A stretch of DNA of 5,779 nucleotides, taken from assembly GCA_007116095.1 (NCBI GenBank), contig SKJD01000035.1, positions 1-5,779 of the forward strand, read 5' to 3'. Of the stretch, positions 1-5,702 are shown in pieces. The notes beneath the pieces were generated by a model. The model saw only the letters and a list, made by a program, of their open reading frames with translations. It had not been told where the DNA came from and ran no database searches. Numbering within the stretch: position 1 is the stretch's first letter; each line of letters begins with the position of its first letter. A program made the translations under genes and the position numbers. Source of the stretch: Candidatus Hydrogenedentota bacterium (GTDB taxonomy: Bacteria > Hydrogenedentota > Hydrogenedentia > Hydrogenedentales > SCBR16-9).

Positions 1-320
1 GCGGCGTGCGCGCTTACGGGAATCTCCGTGTCCATACGCCATCGACCCTCTCGGATTCCCTCGGAGACCATGAACAATTTCATAATCTTGACCATACTCG
101 CCGGCGGCCGAACAATATCAGCATTCTCTTCATGCAAAATAAGGCCCGTGTCCGCCTCCACCGTAATGCTGCTGATGGGGTAATCGTACTGTCCCCAGGC
201 GATCCCATAGGGCGCGCCCAATAATAGCAGTACGAGTAGCAGCTTGCCGAGAAGGCCACTCCATTTAAATGAATTCGTCTGATGCGTCATGATTGTTGTT
301 CCGATCCTGTCACCCAACAT
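1..320 (-). CDS. D-alanyl-D-alanine carboxypeptidase (peptidase S11, PBP5/DacA-like), N-terminal part
   Basis: This is the first 106 codons of a gene that continues past the left edge. The protein begins with a basic N-terminus and a hydrophobic stretch rich in Leu (about residues 23-36), a signal sequence for export to the periplasm. The mature part contains RPPASMVKIMK, which matches the family's SxxK active-site box; the acyl-serine is residue 75 and the lysine residue 78. Context before it (ITVEADTGLILHEENAD) is the usual lead-in of S11 enzymes. The family trims the terminal D-Ala from peptidoglycan pentapeptides. The SxN and KTG boxes would lie outside the window, so activity cannot be judged. 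I chose the ATG at 320 because AAGGA (328-332) sits 7 bases upstream. An in-frame ATG at 290 would give a more typical short n-region but has only a weak ribosome site. The kinase gene ends 130 bases upstream on the same strand. Confidence 0.85.
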   Translation of the reverse strand, partial: MLGDRIGTTIMTHQTNSFKWSGLLGKLLLVLLLLGAPYGIAWGQYDYPISSITVEADTGLILHEENADIVRPPASMVKIMKLFMVSEGIREGRWRMDTEIPVSAHA

Positions 321-327
321 GATGATT

Positions 328-332
328 TCCTT
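328..332 (-). promoter_or_regulatory. Shine-Dalgarno that favours the 320 start of the carboxypeptidase gene
   Basis: AAGGA on the minus strand lies 7 bases before the ATG at 320. The alternative ATG at 290 has only AGGA 14 bases away or a lone GGA 9 bases away. This is why the longer N-terminus was chosen. Confidence 0.5.
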
Positions 333-391
333 ATAGACACTTCCCATATTCCATGGGACCACTCATTACGTTTTCTATGTAACCCTGTAGA

Positions 392-416
392 GGTTTCTAA
401 CCATTTTCTTATGGTT
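392..416. repeat. overlapping small inverted repeats in the kinase-carboxypeptidase gap
   Basis: AACCAT (399-404) and ATGGTT (411-416) form a 6-bp stem with a 6-base loop. GGTT (392-395) and AACC (399-402) form a competing 4-bp stem, so the AACC is shared. No T-run follows on the minus strand, so this is not a standard intrinsic terminator for the kinase gene. The rest of the 130-base gap shows no clear promoter. Confidence 0.25.
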
Positions 417-450
417 GTGCATGCAGTACATTATCAGCAACGGTAAAATA

Positions 451-3240
451 TCAAACCCGTACGCCGGTATCGATTTGTGATGTCTGCTGTAACGTTGTCT
501 CAATAATTTCCAACAATTCGTGCACATGAAACGGCTTCATCAACATACCTTCCACCCCCGCCAGGCCATGGTTGCTTTCTATCTGACCCGTCATGATGCA
601 AAGCGGAACCGAGCCGAGAACATCGGAATCTTTTATCGTCTGAATGTGCGATTTGGCCACCCCATCCGGCATGTTCACATCCAGAAACACCAGGTTCGGC
701 GTTACTTCCCGCGCCAGGACCAACGCCTCCCGGGGACTGTTTGCAGTGAGACAATGATAATGGCGGCTGGGCAAAGTCATGGACAGCCACTCCTGCATGC
801 CCGGGTCCGCATCAATAATGAGGATGGTTGGCTGATGCGACGCCGCCTCTTGATCCAGGATGCTGGAGTGATGATCGGCCCAGGATTCCCCATGCTTGAG
901 CAGCCACGAGATTTCTTCAAGAAATTTCGTGGTGCTGAAGGGTATGGTGCAAAAAGTCACCCCCGACCACATGGGGTCCTGGCTCACATGCCGACGGCTT
1001 TGCACTTCGGTTACCAGCAACAGGGGAACATGACGGGTTTGGGGATGTTCACGCAATGTTTGCAGTGTCCGGAGCCATTCTTCGTCCGGCGCCGTGGGAT
1101 GGTAAACAATGCACTTCAAGGCATCGGCATGCCCGCCTCGCAAGCACACATAAGGATTGCTTTCAAACTCGATATCCAGCGGCGTCTGCGCCAAAATGCC
1201 CTGCAGGGCTTCCCGCAGGGGACCGTCCTCACTGACCACCAAACACCGTGCGGCTTCTGGCAACGCGCTTTGGAATTTTCCTGAATCATCCGGCTTCAAT
1301 ACCGCCTGAGGCAGCATGATGGTAAAGGTGCATCCCTCGCCTTCCGCACTGTCCAGGGTAATGCTTCCCTGATGAATTTCTACGATGCTCTTTGCGATGG
1401 AAAGACCGATGCCCGTACCTTCATACTTGCGGGTCATGGAAGCATCGACCTGAAAAAATTTATCAAAGACCCGGTCATGGTAGGCAGGTTCAATGCCGAT
1501 ACCCGTGTCTTGAACAGCGATTTCCAAGGTGCCCTGCGCATCCGCGCTTAACCGCACCACCACCTCCCCGCCCGGGTCGGTAAATTTTACGGCATTGTTC
1601 AGCAAAATACCCAGGACCTGCCCCAGTTTGTCGCGATCGCCCCATACCGGCACAGCTTCCATGTTGTGCTGGAACGCTACCTTCACCTGTTTTTCCAAGG
1701 CCTGGGGATGTACCGAGGCCACACATTCTTCCACGAGCGTCTGCGGATAAAAGAGCTTGTAATGCAGTTCAAGCCCACGAATTTCCATGCGGCTGAAGTC
1801 GATAATCTCGTTGATATGACCGATAATCCGGACCAGGTTCCGCTCCATCACCCCGATGGCATGCTGTTGTTGTGGATTTAATTCACCCAGGCTGTTGGAA
1901 GACAACATCTCCACATAGCCCTTGATGGTGCTCAACGGCGTGCGCAGTTCATGGCTGACATTGGACAAGAAGCTGTCTTTGGCTCGACCATGCGATTTCA
2001 ATTCCTCGTTGGCGCGCTCCAGTTCCCGCGCACGCTGTTCCAGCTCCTGCTGCATCTCCTTCAACTCCCCCACGCTCGTCAGCACCAACGAATACAGCAA
2101 TTCGGACACTTCCGGGTCCCGGATGTAGGCCACCGCCAAAAGAACCGGCACCAGTGCCCCGTCTTTTCGTACGAGATTGATCTCCTGGCGCGACGCAGAA
2201 CGGCTCAACGCCTCCCCCTGCGCAAGGATGCTCAAGATTCGCGAGCGCCCGTGTACTTCAATGAAGTCCAGGATATCGCTCCCTATCAGCTCTTCCTCCC
2301 TGACCTTCAGGAGTTTGCAGATGGTCTCATTGGCAAAGCGGACGTGGTGCCCGGCGTCAATGGTCAGAAAGCCCTCATTCATGGAATGCAACAACTGGCG
2401 GAATCGCTCTTCGGAACGCAACAGCTTATGGGTCTGCTCCTCGACCAGTTCCTGGAGCCCATCGGCATAACGCTCTACCCGCTCAGTAAGCCGGGTTTGC
2501 TCAGTGACGTCTCGCACCGTGGCCAGGTTGGCGGTGTGTTGGCCGTAGCGGTCGAGAATCGGCTTGCCCTTAAACCAGAAATGGCGCAACTCATTGTTAA
2601 CCATATGGCTAATCTGATACTCGAAGGGCTTCCCGATGGTCCAGGTATCTACGATTTGGTCGACTTCCTTGTTGTCCCAGGTTTCGGCAAGCGTGTATAT
2701 CGTTTGGTCTTTGAGTTCATCCTCGGTCAAACCGAACATTTCCAGGAACTGCTTGTTTACAAGCGTGATGTGGCCTTCCCGGGAAAGCAGTACAAAGCCT
2801 TCGGACATGTGCTCGGCCAGGTGCCAGAATCGGCCGCCATACTCTTCGACATCTTCACGGGTTCGGATGACGCTGAACAAGACCACAAAGAGGCCAAGCA
2901 GCAAGCTGAAAATCCCCAGTAGCCGGGAGATATTGGCGATTTCTTCGCTGACCATCGCCTCCGCCATGAGCGTGTCCGAAATACCAGAAACACTGACGAA
3001 GGCGCCAATAACCAGCAGGATGACCCCGGCAAAAAGAAAAAAGCGTTCCAGCAAACTGATCTTGTAGCGGGCAAGTAGATTGCCGCCGGCGAATACCGGG
3101 ATCGCAACCGACATGATCAGCACGATGACCCGCAGCACGATATCATCCAGTTCCTGCGAAAAACGCACCCCGCCCATCCCGATCAGGATGGGGATCAGGT
3201 AAAGAAACAGGCGTTTTCTCGGGTATCTGGGACGCAACAT
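451..3240 (-). CDS. membrane-bound hybrid sensor histidine kinase with two PAS and two receiver-type domains
   Basis: 929 residues. Four hydrophobic segments (about 10-24, 34-56, 66-88, 104-124) anchor it in the inner membrane with almost no periplasmic sensor. PAS domains follow at about 138-250 and 280-395, joined by a helical linker; a charged coiled coil (391-420) leads into the kinase. HisKA has the H-box with phospho-acceptor His430 (SHELRTPL). The HATPase domain has the N-box (LLNNAVKFT, Asn548-549), G1 (DTGIG, 578-582), F-box (592-596) and G2 (GTGIGL, 608-613), so the catalytic core looks complete. Residues 664-784 resemble a receiver but lack the phospho-aspartate and the conserved Lys. 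Residues 804-920 form an intact receiver with Asp810/Asp812, phospho-acceptor Asp854, Thr884 and Lys902. GAGGGG lies 9 bases before the ATG. There is no Hpt domain and no adjacent DNA-binding regulator, so the pathway is unknown. It lies 78 bases downstream of rnhA, possibly on the same transcript. Confidence 0.96.
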   Translation of the reverse strand: MLRPRYPRKRLFLYLIPILIGMGGVRFSQELDDIVLRVIVLIMSVAIPVFAGGNLLARYKISLLERFFLFAGVILLVIGAFVSVSGISDTLMAEAMVSEEIANISRLLGIFSLLLGLFVVLFSVIRTREDVEEYGGRFWHLAEHMSEGFVLLSREGHITLVNKQFLEMFGLTEDELKDQTIYTLAETWDNKEVDQIVDTWTIGKPFEYQISHMVNNELRHFWFKGKPILDRYGQHTANLATVRDVTEQTRLTERVERYADGLQELVEEQTHKLLRSEERFRQLLHSMNEGFLTIDAGHHVRFANETICKLLKVREEELIGSDILDFIEVHGRSRILSILAQGEALSRSASRQEINLVRKDGALVPVLLAVAYIRDPEVSELLYSLVLTSVGELKEMQQELEQRARELERANEELKSHGRAKDSFLSNVSHELRTPLSTIKGYVEMLSSNSLGELNPQQQHAIGVMERNLVRIIGHINEIIDFSRMEIRGLELHYKLFYPQTLVEECVASVHPQALEKQVKVAFQHNMEAVPVWGDRDKLGQVLGILLNNAVKFTDPGGEVVVRLSADAQGTLEIAVQDTGIGIEPAYHDRVFDKFFQVDASMTRKYEGTGIGLSIAKSIVEIHQGSITLDSAEGEGCTFTIMLPQAVLKPDDSGKFQSALPEAARCLVVSEDGPLREALQGILAQTPLDIEFESNPYVCLRGGHADALKCIVYHPTAPDEEWLRTLQTLREHPQTRHVPLLLVTEVQSRRHVSQDPMWSGVTFCTIPFSTTKFLEEISWLLKHGESWADHHSSILDQEAASHQPTILIIDADPGMQEWLSMTLPSRHYHCLTANSPREALVLAREVTPNLVFLDVNMPDGVAKSHIQTIKDSDVLGSVPLCIMTGQIESNHGLAGVEGMLMKPFHVHELLEIIETTLQQTSQIDTGVRV

Positions 3241-3241
3241 C

Positions 3242-3255
3242 AGGGCTAACCCCTC
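3242..3255 (-). promoter_or_regulatory. kinase Shine-Dalgarno within a possible small hairpin
   Basis: On the minus strand GAGGGG (3255-3250) lies 9 bases before the kinase ATG. AGGG (3254-3251) can pair with CCCT (3245-3242) around loop GTTAG, which would partly hide the ribosome site. The stem is only 4 bp, so a regulatory effect is an inference. Confidence 0.25.
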
Positions 3256-3308
3256 ACACGCTCAGTAAGCATTCAACACACCTGGCAGTCACGACGCATG
3301 TTCTCCAT

Positions 3309-3318
3309 TGACATGTCA
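3309..3318. repeat. perfect 10-bp palindrome TGACATGTCA directly after the rnhA stop
   Basis: TGACATGTCA equals its own reverse complement and abuts the rnhA stop codon (3319-3321), about 70 bases upstream of the kinase start. It could be a dimeric regulator site for the kinase gene. No second copy stands out in the window, and a lone 10-bp palindrome can arise by chance. Confidence 0.2.
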
Positions 3319-3780
3319 CTACAGATATATTCCTTCTTTGCACAACTTTATGGCAGCGGTCGCGAGTTCGTCACATCGTTCATTGTACATATTGCCGTCA
3401 TGGCCCCGAACCCAGCACCATTCAACCTTGTGGTAATTTACCAGCTCGTCAAGCCGCATCCACAAATCCTGGTTCTTGACCGGCTTATTTCCACGCATCC
3501 AGTTTTTCCGCTTCCAAGCCGGCATCCACTCCGTGATACCCCGCTTCAGGTATTCGGAGTCGGTATGCAAGCGCACCTTACAGGGACGCCGCAGCGCCGA
3601 AAGCGCTTCGATGGCCGCAGTCATTTCCATGCGGTTGTTGGTGGATTTCGGAGCATTGCCGCTCAATTCCTTGACGTGGTCCTTGTACATCAAGATTGCT
3701 GCCCAACCGCCAACCCCGGGATTCGGGTTACACCCGCCATCCGTATATATTTCAACAACCGCATTCGCATTGTTCGTCAT
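3319..3780 (-). CDS. rnhA: ribonuclease HI
   Basis: 153 residues, the normal length for bacterial RNase HI, which cuts the RNA strand of RNA-DNA hybrids in the cytoplasm (primer and R-loop removal). All five active-site residues are visible in order: Asp14 in YTDGGCNPNPG, Glu52 in NNRMEM, Asp74 in HTDSEY, His127 in VRGHDGN and Asp137 in NERCDELA. The basic, Trp-rich stretch around 85-102 (WMPAWKRKNW) corresponds to the substrate-handling basic protrusion of the E. coli-type enzyme. The family's usual GHxGH is GHDGN here, but the catalytic His is kept. The start is an ATG with only a weak GAAG-type ribosome site. The AT-rich stretch upstream probably carries its promoter. The hybrid kinase gene lies 78 bases downstream with no terminator seen between. 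Confidence 0.97.
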   Translation of the reverse strand: MTNNANAVVEIYTDGGCNPNPGVGGWAAILMYKDHVKELSGNAPKSTNNRMEMTAAIEALSALRRPCKVRLHTDSEYLKRGITEWMPAWKRKNWMRGNKPVKNQDLWMRLDELVNYHKVEWCWVRGHDGNMYNERCDELATAAIKLCKEGIYL

Positions 3781-3813
3781 AACCAGCTTCAGTTCTAACC
3801 TTCAAATAATCTA

Positions 3814-3833
3814 ACCCAAACTCACACCCAAAC
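3814..3833. repeat. two direct copies of ACCCAAAC, 12 bases apart
   Basis: ACCCAAAC occurs at 3814-3821 and 3826-3833, a repeat period of 12 bases, between the putative rnhA promoter and the rnhA start. On the transcribed strand the copies read GTTTGGGT. They could be half-sites for a regulator, but low-complexity coincidence is equally possible. Confidence 0.2.
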
Positions 3834-3842
3834 ACAACATAT

Positions 3843-3869
3843 AGTATATTTTTATTATTTTACAAGCAA
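3843..3869 (-). promoter_or_regulatory. rnhA: possible rnhA promoter in an AT-rich gap
   Basis: The gap between the transporter stop and rnhA contains the most AT-rich stretch of the window. On the minus strand TATACT (3848-3843) fits a -10 box (5 of 6). TTGCTT (3869-3864) is a weak -35 with a short 15-base spacer. Strong AT-content between them could help melting or act as an UP-like element. No GC-rich terminator hairpin for the transporter gene is seen here. Confidence 0.35.
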
Positions 3870-3890
3870 CACAATACCAGAAACCATGCC

Positions 3891-4808
3891 TCACGCCCGC
3901 GCCAAGGCCCTGCCCAGTCGCAATCGGTTCATCAGGTTTACGAGGTACAGGCCGCCCAAAATAAGGACCATGGCGAAGACAAGATTCCACGTTACCGGCT
4001 CGCCCAAGGTAGCCCAGGCGAGAAAGGTCGCCAGAGGGGGTTTCAGGAGAATGACGCTGATGGCCTGCGTGGCGTCGACTTTCTCCAGTCCCATGAAGTA
4101 AAACAGGTAGGCGAAGCCGGTCGTGCCGATGGCCAGGTAAATGATGGGAATGGCGACTTCGCGGAAGGCTGTCCAACTTGTCAACAGCTCGGTCTGCCCT
4201 TCCCAGAACATGAAGGGCATCATGTAGAGCGAGCCGAAGACAAAACACAGAGCGGTGATGGGCAGCCCGCCGAAGGGACCGGCGTATTTCTTGATAAACA
4301 CGGTGAAGAGGGCGAAGCAGGTAATATTAAACAGAATATACCCGAATCCCAGCAGGCTGAACGTTACGGACTCTTCACTCAGCGCCAAGACACAAATCCC
4401 GGCAAATCCACATACCACGCCAAGAAAGCGCGGCCAGGTCATGGGATCGCCCAACAATATGCGGGAAAAAACAAAGACCATGATAGGCGCGGCGCCATAG
4501 GTTGTCGCGACAACACCGGCTCCAGCATGCACCAGGGCCAACTGCAGGGTTATTCCGCAGAGAAATATGCCCAATACCGCCATCCAAGCGGCATGCAGCA
4601 GGATTTTTCCGTTCAACTTGAGCTGGCGACGCTTTAGCTCCATTGGGAGAAGCGCCATCAAGACCAGGCTCCCCAGTGCAAAGCGGAACCAGGCCAGAAA
4701 TATCGGAGACACCACGTCGTTGACGCTCCGGATGACCACTTCGGCGGTGCTCCAGAGCACAATGCCCACGATAAGGTACAAAAATCCTTTCGCTTCCTGC
4801 GAAATCAT
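3891..4808 (-). CDS. EamA/DMT-superfamily transporter, ten membrane helices
   Basis: 305 residues, almost entirely hydrophobic, with ten predicted membrane helices (about 7-26, 36-54, 70-88, 92-117, 126-143, 150-172, 182-201, 217-237, 248-268, 274-293). The two halves repeat the EamA pattern: YGAAPIMVFVFSRILLGDP (104-122) in the first corresponds to LLKPPLATFLAWATLGEP (254-271) in the second, each followed by a glycine-rich final helix. The family exports small metabolites and amino acids across the inner membrane; the substrate here cannot be read from sequence. I chose the ATG at 4808. A TTG directly before it (4811) is also in frame, and AGGGA lies 9 bases from the ATG and 6 from the TTG. 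The gene starts 25 bases after the ankyrin lipoprotein gene, so the two are probably co-transcribed. Confidence 0.93.
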   Translation of the reverse strand: MISQEAKGFLYLIVGIVLWSTAEVVIRSVNDVVSPIFLAWFRFALGSLVLMALLPMELKRRQLKLNGKILLHAAWMAVLGIFLCGITLQLALVHAGAGVVATTYGAAPIMVFVFSRILLGDPMTWPRFLGVVCGFAGICVLALSEESVTFSLLGFGYILFNITCFALFTVFIKKYAGPFGGLPITALCFVFGSLYMMPFMFWEGQTELLTSWTAFREVAIPIIYLAIGTTGFAYLFYFMGLEKVDATQAISVILLKPPLATFLAWATLGEPVTWNLVFAMVLILGGLYLVNLMNRLRLGRALARA

Positions 4809-4833
4809 CAACGCTATTCCCTATCGTGTTGCC

Positions 4834-5517
4834 TTAATTGCTTTCGTCGATCCGGGAATCTCCGGGGAGTGTATCGTCTTGATTGCCTACCAGTGATGCG
4901 AATTCCGGCATCTCCGGCGCGGGTACGCCCATGCGCGCTGCAAGCATTTGCGCCAGGCGTGCATGGCCATGCTTTGCCGCAAGGTCCAGCGGTGTCTTGC
5001 CGGCGGCGTTGGGCTGCTCCAGTGGCACGCTGGCACGCGCAAAGAGCGGCGCCATTTGACCATGGCCATGTATGGCCGCCAAGTGCAGGGGGGTATTTCC
5101 AAAGATATCTTCCAGCAAGACATCGGCGTCCTGCTCCAGTAAATTCGTGGCTACCTCAAGCCGGCCCAACATCGCTGCCACATGCAGGGGCGTCATGCCG
5201 GTATTGTCCTGGTCATTGATGTCGGCCCCGCGTTCCAGCAGCAATGTTATACCGTCAAGCTGCCGATAACTCACCGCATAATGTAGGGGCGTCTTGCCCA
5301 GCGCATTGCGCTCATGCACCCGGTCCGGTTCGGCGTCCAGCATCGCGGCCAGGGGTTCCAGGGAGCCGCGCGCTACGATGTCATGCGGACTCTGCCCGCA
5401 ACCACTGAATATGGCACTGGCCGCCACCAGGCAGCATCCAGCCAGAATCCAGGGCAACCGCGCCCATCCCCGGGTTATGCTTTGTCGTGTTGAAATCCGT
5501 CTGTTGCGCTTGCTCAT
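4834..5517 (-). CDS. ankyrin-repeat lipoprotein
   Basis: 227 residues. A strongly basic N-terminus (SKRNRRISTRQ) precedes a hydrophobic segment (about 21-38) and the lipobox-like FSGC, with Cys40 as the likely lipidated residue. Gly at +2, rather than Asp, would allow sorting to the outer membrane. The -3 Phe is not the favoured Leu, so an uncleaved membrane anchor remains possible. The exported domain carries four consecutive ankyrin cores, TPLHYA (75-80), TPLHVA (108-113), TPLHLA (141-146) and TPLDLA (174-179), spaced exactly 33 residues apart, plus an N-terminal capping half-repeat (about 45-70). Ankyrin repeats bind other proteins; no enzyme domain is present and the partner is unknown. 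GAGG lies 5 bases before the ATG. The gene is divergent from the aldolase gene and leads into the EamA transporter gene. Confidence 0.92.
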   Translation of the reverse strand: MSKRNRRISTRQSITRGWARLPWILAGCCLVAASAIFSGCGQSPHDIVARGSLEPLAAMLDAEPDRVHERNALGKTPLHYAVSYRQLDGITLLLERGADINDQDNTGMTPLHVAAMLGRLEVATNLLEQDADVLLEDIFGNTPLHLAAIHGHGQMAPLFARASVPLEQPNAAGKTPLDLAAKHGHARLAQMLAARMGVPAPEMPEFASLVGNQDDTLPGDSRIDESN

Positions 5518-5545
5518 GTAAACCTCATATAAAATACATGCCCAA

Positions 5546-5575
5546 TTGACTCATGATTTGCTATCATTATGTACT
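5546..5575 (+). promoter_or_regulatory. possible promoter for the aldolase leader
   Basis: TTGACT (5546-5551, 5 of 6 to the -35 consensus) and TGTACT (5570-5575, 4 of 6 to the -10) are separated by 18 bases. Transcription would start near 5582 and leave a leader of about 120 bases before the aldolase ATG. No clear promoter was found for the divergent ankyrin gene in the same gap. Confidence 0.35.
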
Positions 5576-5688
5576 TCAATTCGGATCAGGGACGTCCGTT
5601 GGTCAGTTTCAAGGCAACCCTGGCAGTCCGAATGGCTTCTGAGCCAAAGAAGCAGCCTCGGTCTATATTGGATAGATTTTTTGAATAA
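5569..5688 (+). CDS. possible 39-residue leader peptide upstream of the aldolase gene
   Basis: An ATG-to-TAA frame of 39 codons (begins MYFNSDQGRPLVSFK, ends ILDRFFE) fills the aldolase leader. Its stop lies one base before the AAGGA of the aldolase gene, and 14 bases separate the two genes. That spacing would suit translational coupling. Against it, no Shine-Dalgarno precedes the ATG, the ATG overlaps the proposed -10 box, and an in-frame TGA lies just upstream. I do not recognise the product. It may be a leader peptide whose translation affects the overlapping RNA stems, or a chance open frame. Confidence 0.2.
   Translation: MYFNSDQGRPLVSFKATLAVRMASEPKKQPRSILDRFFE
5579..5657 (+). promoter_or_regulatory. 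structured leader RNA upstream of the aldolase gene (riboswitch-like, class unknown)
   Basis: As RNA this stretch closes into nested stems. ATTCGGA (5579-5585) pairs perfectly with TCCGAAT (5627-5633). Inside, CAGGG (5587-5591) pairs with CCCTG (5618-5622). At the tip, CCgTTG (5596-5601, G bulged) pairs with CAAGG (5610-5614). Next, GGCT (5634-5637) can pair with AGCC at 5642-5645, while an overlapping alternative joins GCTTC (5635-5639) with GAAGC (5649-5653). A terminator-like hairpin follows. I compared it from memory with common riboswitch cores (SAM, TPP, FMN, cobalamin, c-di-GMP, glycine) and found no match. Function and ligand are unknown. Confidence 0.3.
5660..5682 (+). terminator. 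terminator-like hairpin with T6 run in the aldolase leader (possible attenuator)
   Basis: TCTAT (5662-5666) pairs with ATAGA (5672-5676) around loop ATTGG, and two G-U wobbles can extend the stem. Six T's follow directly (5677-5682). The arrangement is that of an intrinsic terminator placed 20 bases before the aldolase start. The stem is AU-rich and weak, so termination would at best be partial or conditional. Confidence 0.35.
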
Positions 5689-5689
5689 T

Positions 5690-5694
5690 AAGGA
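5690..5694 (+). promoter_or_regulatory. Shine-Dalgarno of the aldolase gene
   Basis: AAGGA lies 8 bases before the ATG at 5703 and 11 before the adjacent ATG at 5706, which favours 5703 as the start. Confidence 0.6.
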
Positions 5695-5702
5695 TAATTG
5701 CC

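Noticed and set aside
6..224. 72-codon plus-strand frame at the left edge
   Set aside because: The minus strand here encodes the signal sequence and SxxK box of a carboxypeptidase, which explains the region better.
399..416. AACCAT/ATGGTT hairpin as a terminator for the kinase gene
   Set aside because: The stem is AT-rich and no T-run follows on the minus strand, so it was kept only as a small inverted repeat.
520..1284. 254-codon open frame on the plus strand opposite the kinase receiver domains
   Set aside because: It is also register-aligned with the kinase codons, and its sequence has no family resemblance. It is a shadow of the real gene.
1951..2922. 323-codon open frame on the plus strand across the middle of the kinase gene
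   Set aside because: Its codons are exactly in register with the kinase codons on the opposite strand, a situation that keeps long frames open whenever TTA, CTA and TCA are rare in the true gene. It has no recognisable domain, while the kinase frame is full of diagnostic motifs.
3298..3798. 166-codon plus-strand frame covering ribonuclease HI
   Set aside because: The opposite strand encodes a ribonuclease HI with all catalytic residues, so this is a shadow frame.
4869..5521. several plus-strand frames across the ankyrin gene
   Set aside because: They reflect the repetitive composition of the ankyrin repeats on the other strand and have no ribosome site or family signal.
5579..5657. aldolase leader as a known riboswitch (SAM, TPP or c-di-GMP)
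   Set aside because: Fragments such as GGCAACC-like and CTGAG recall these classes, but the conserved cores and stem order do not fit. No class name is assigned.
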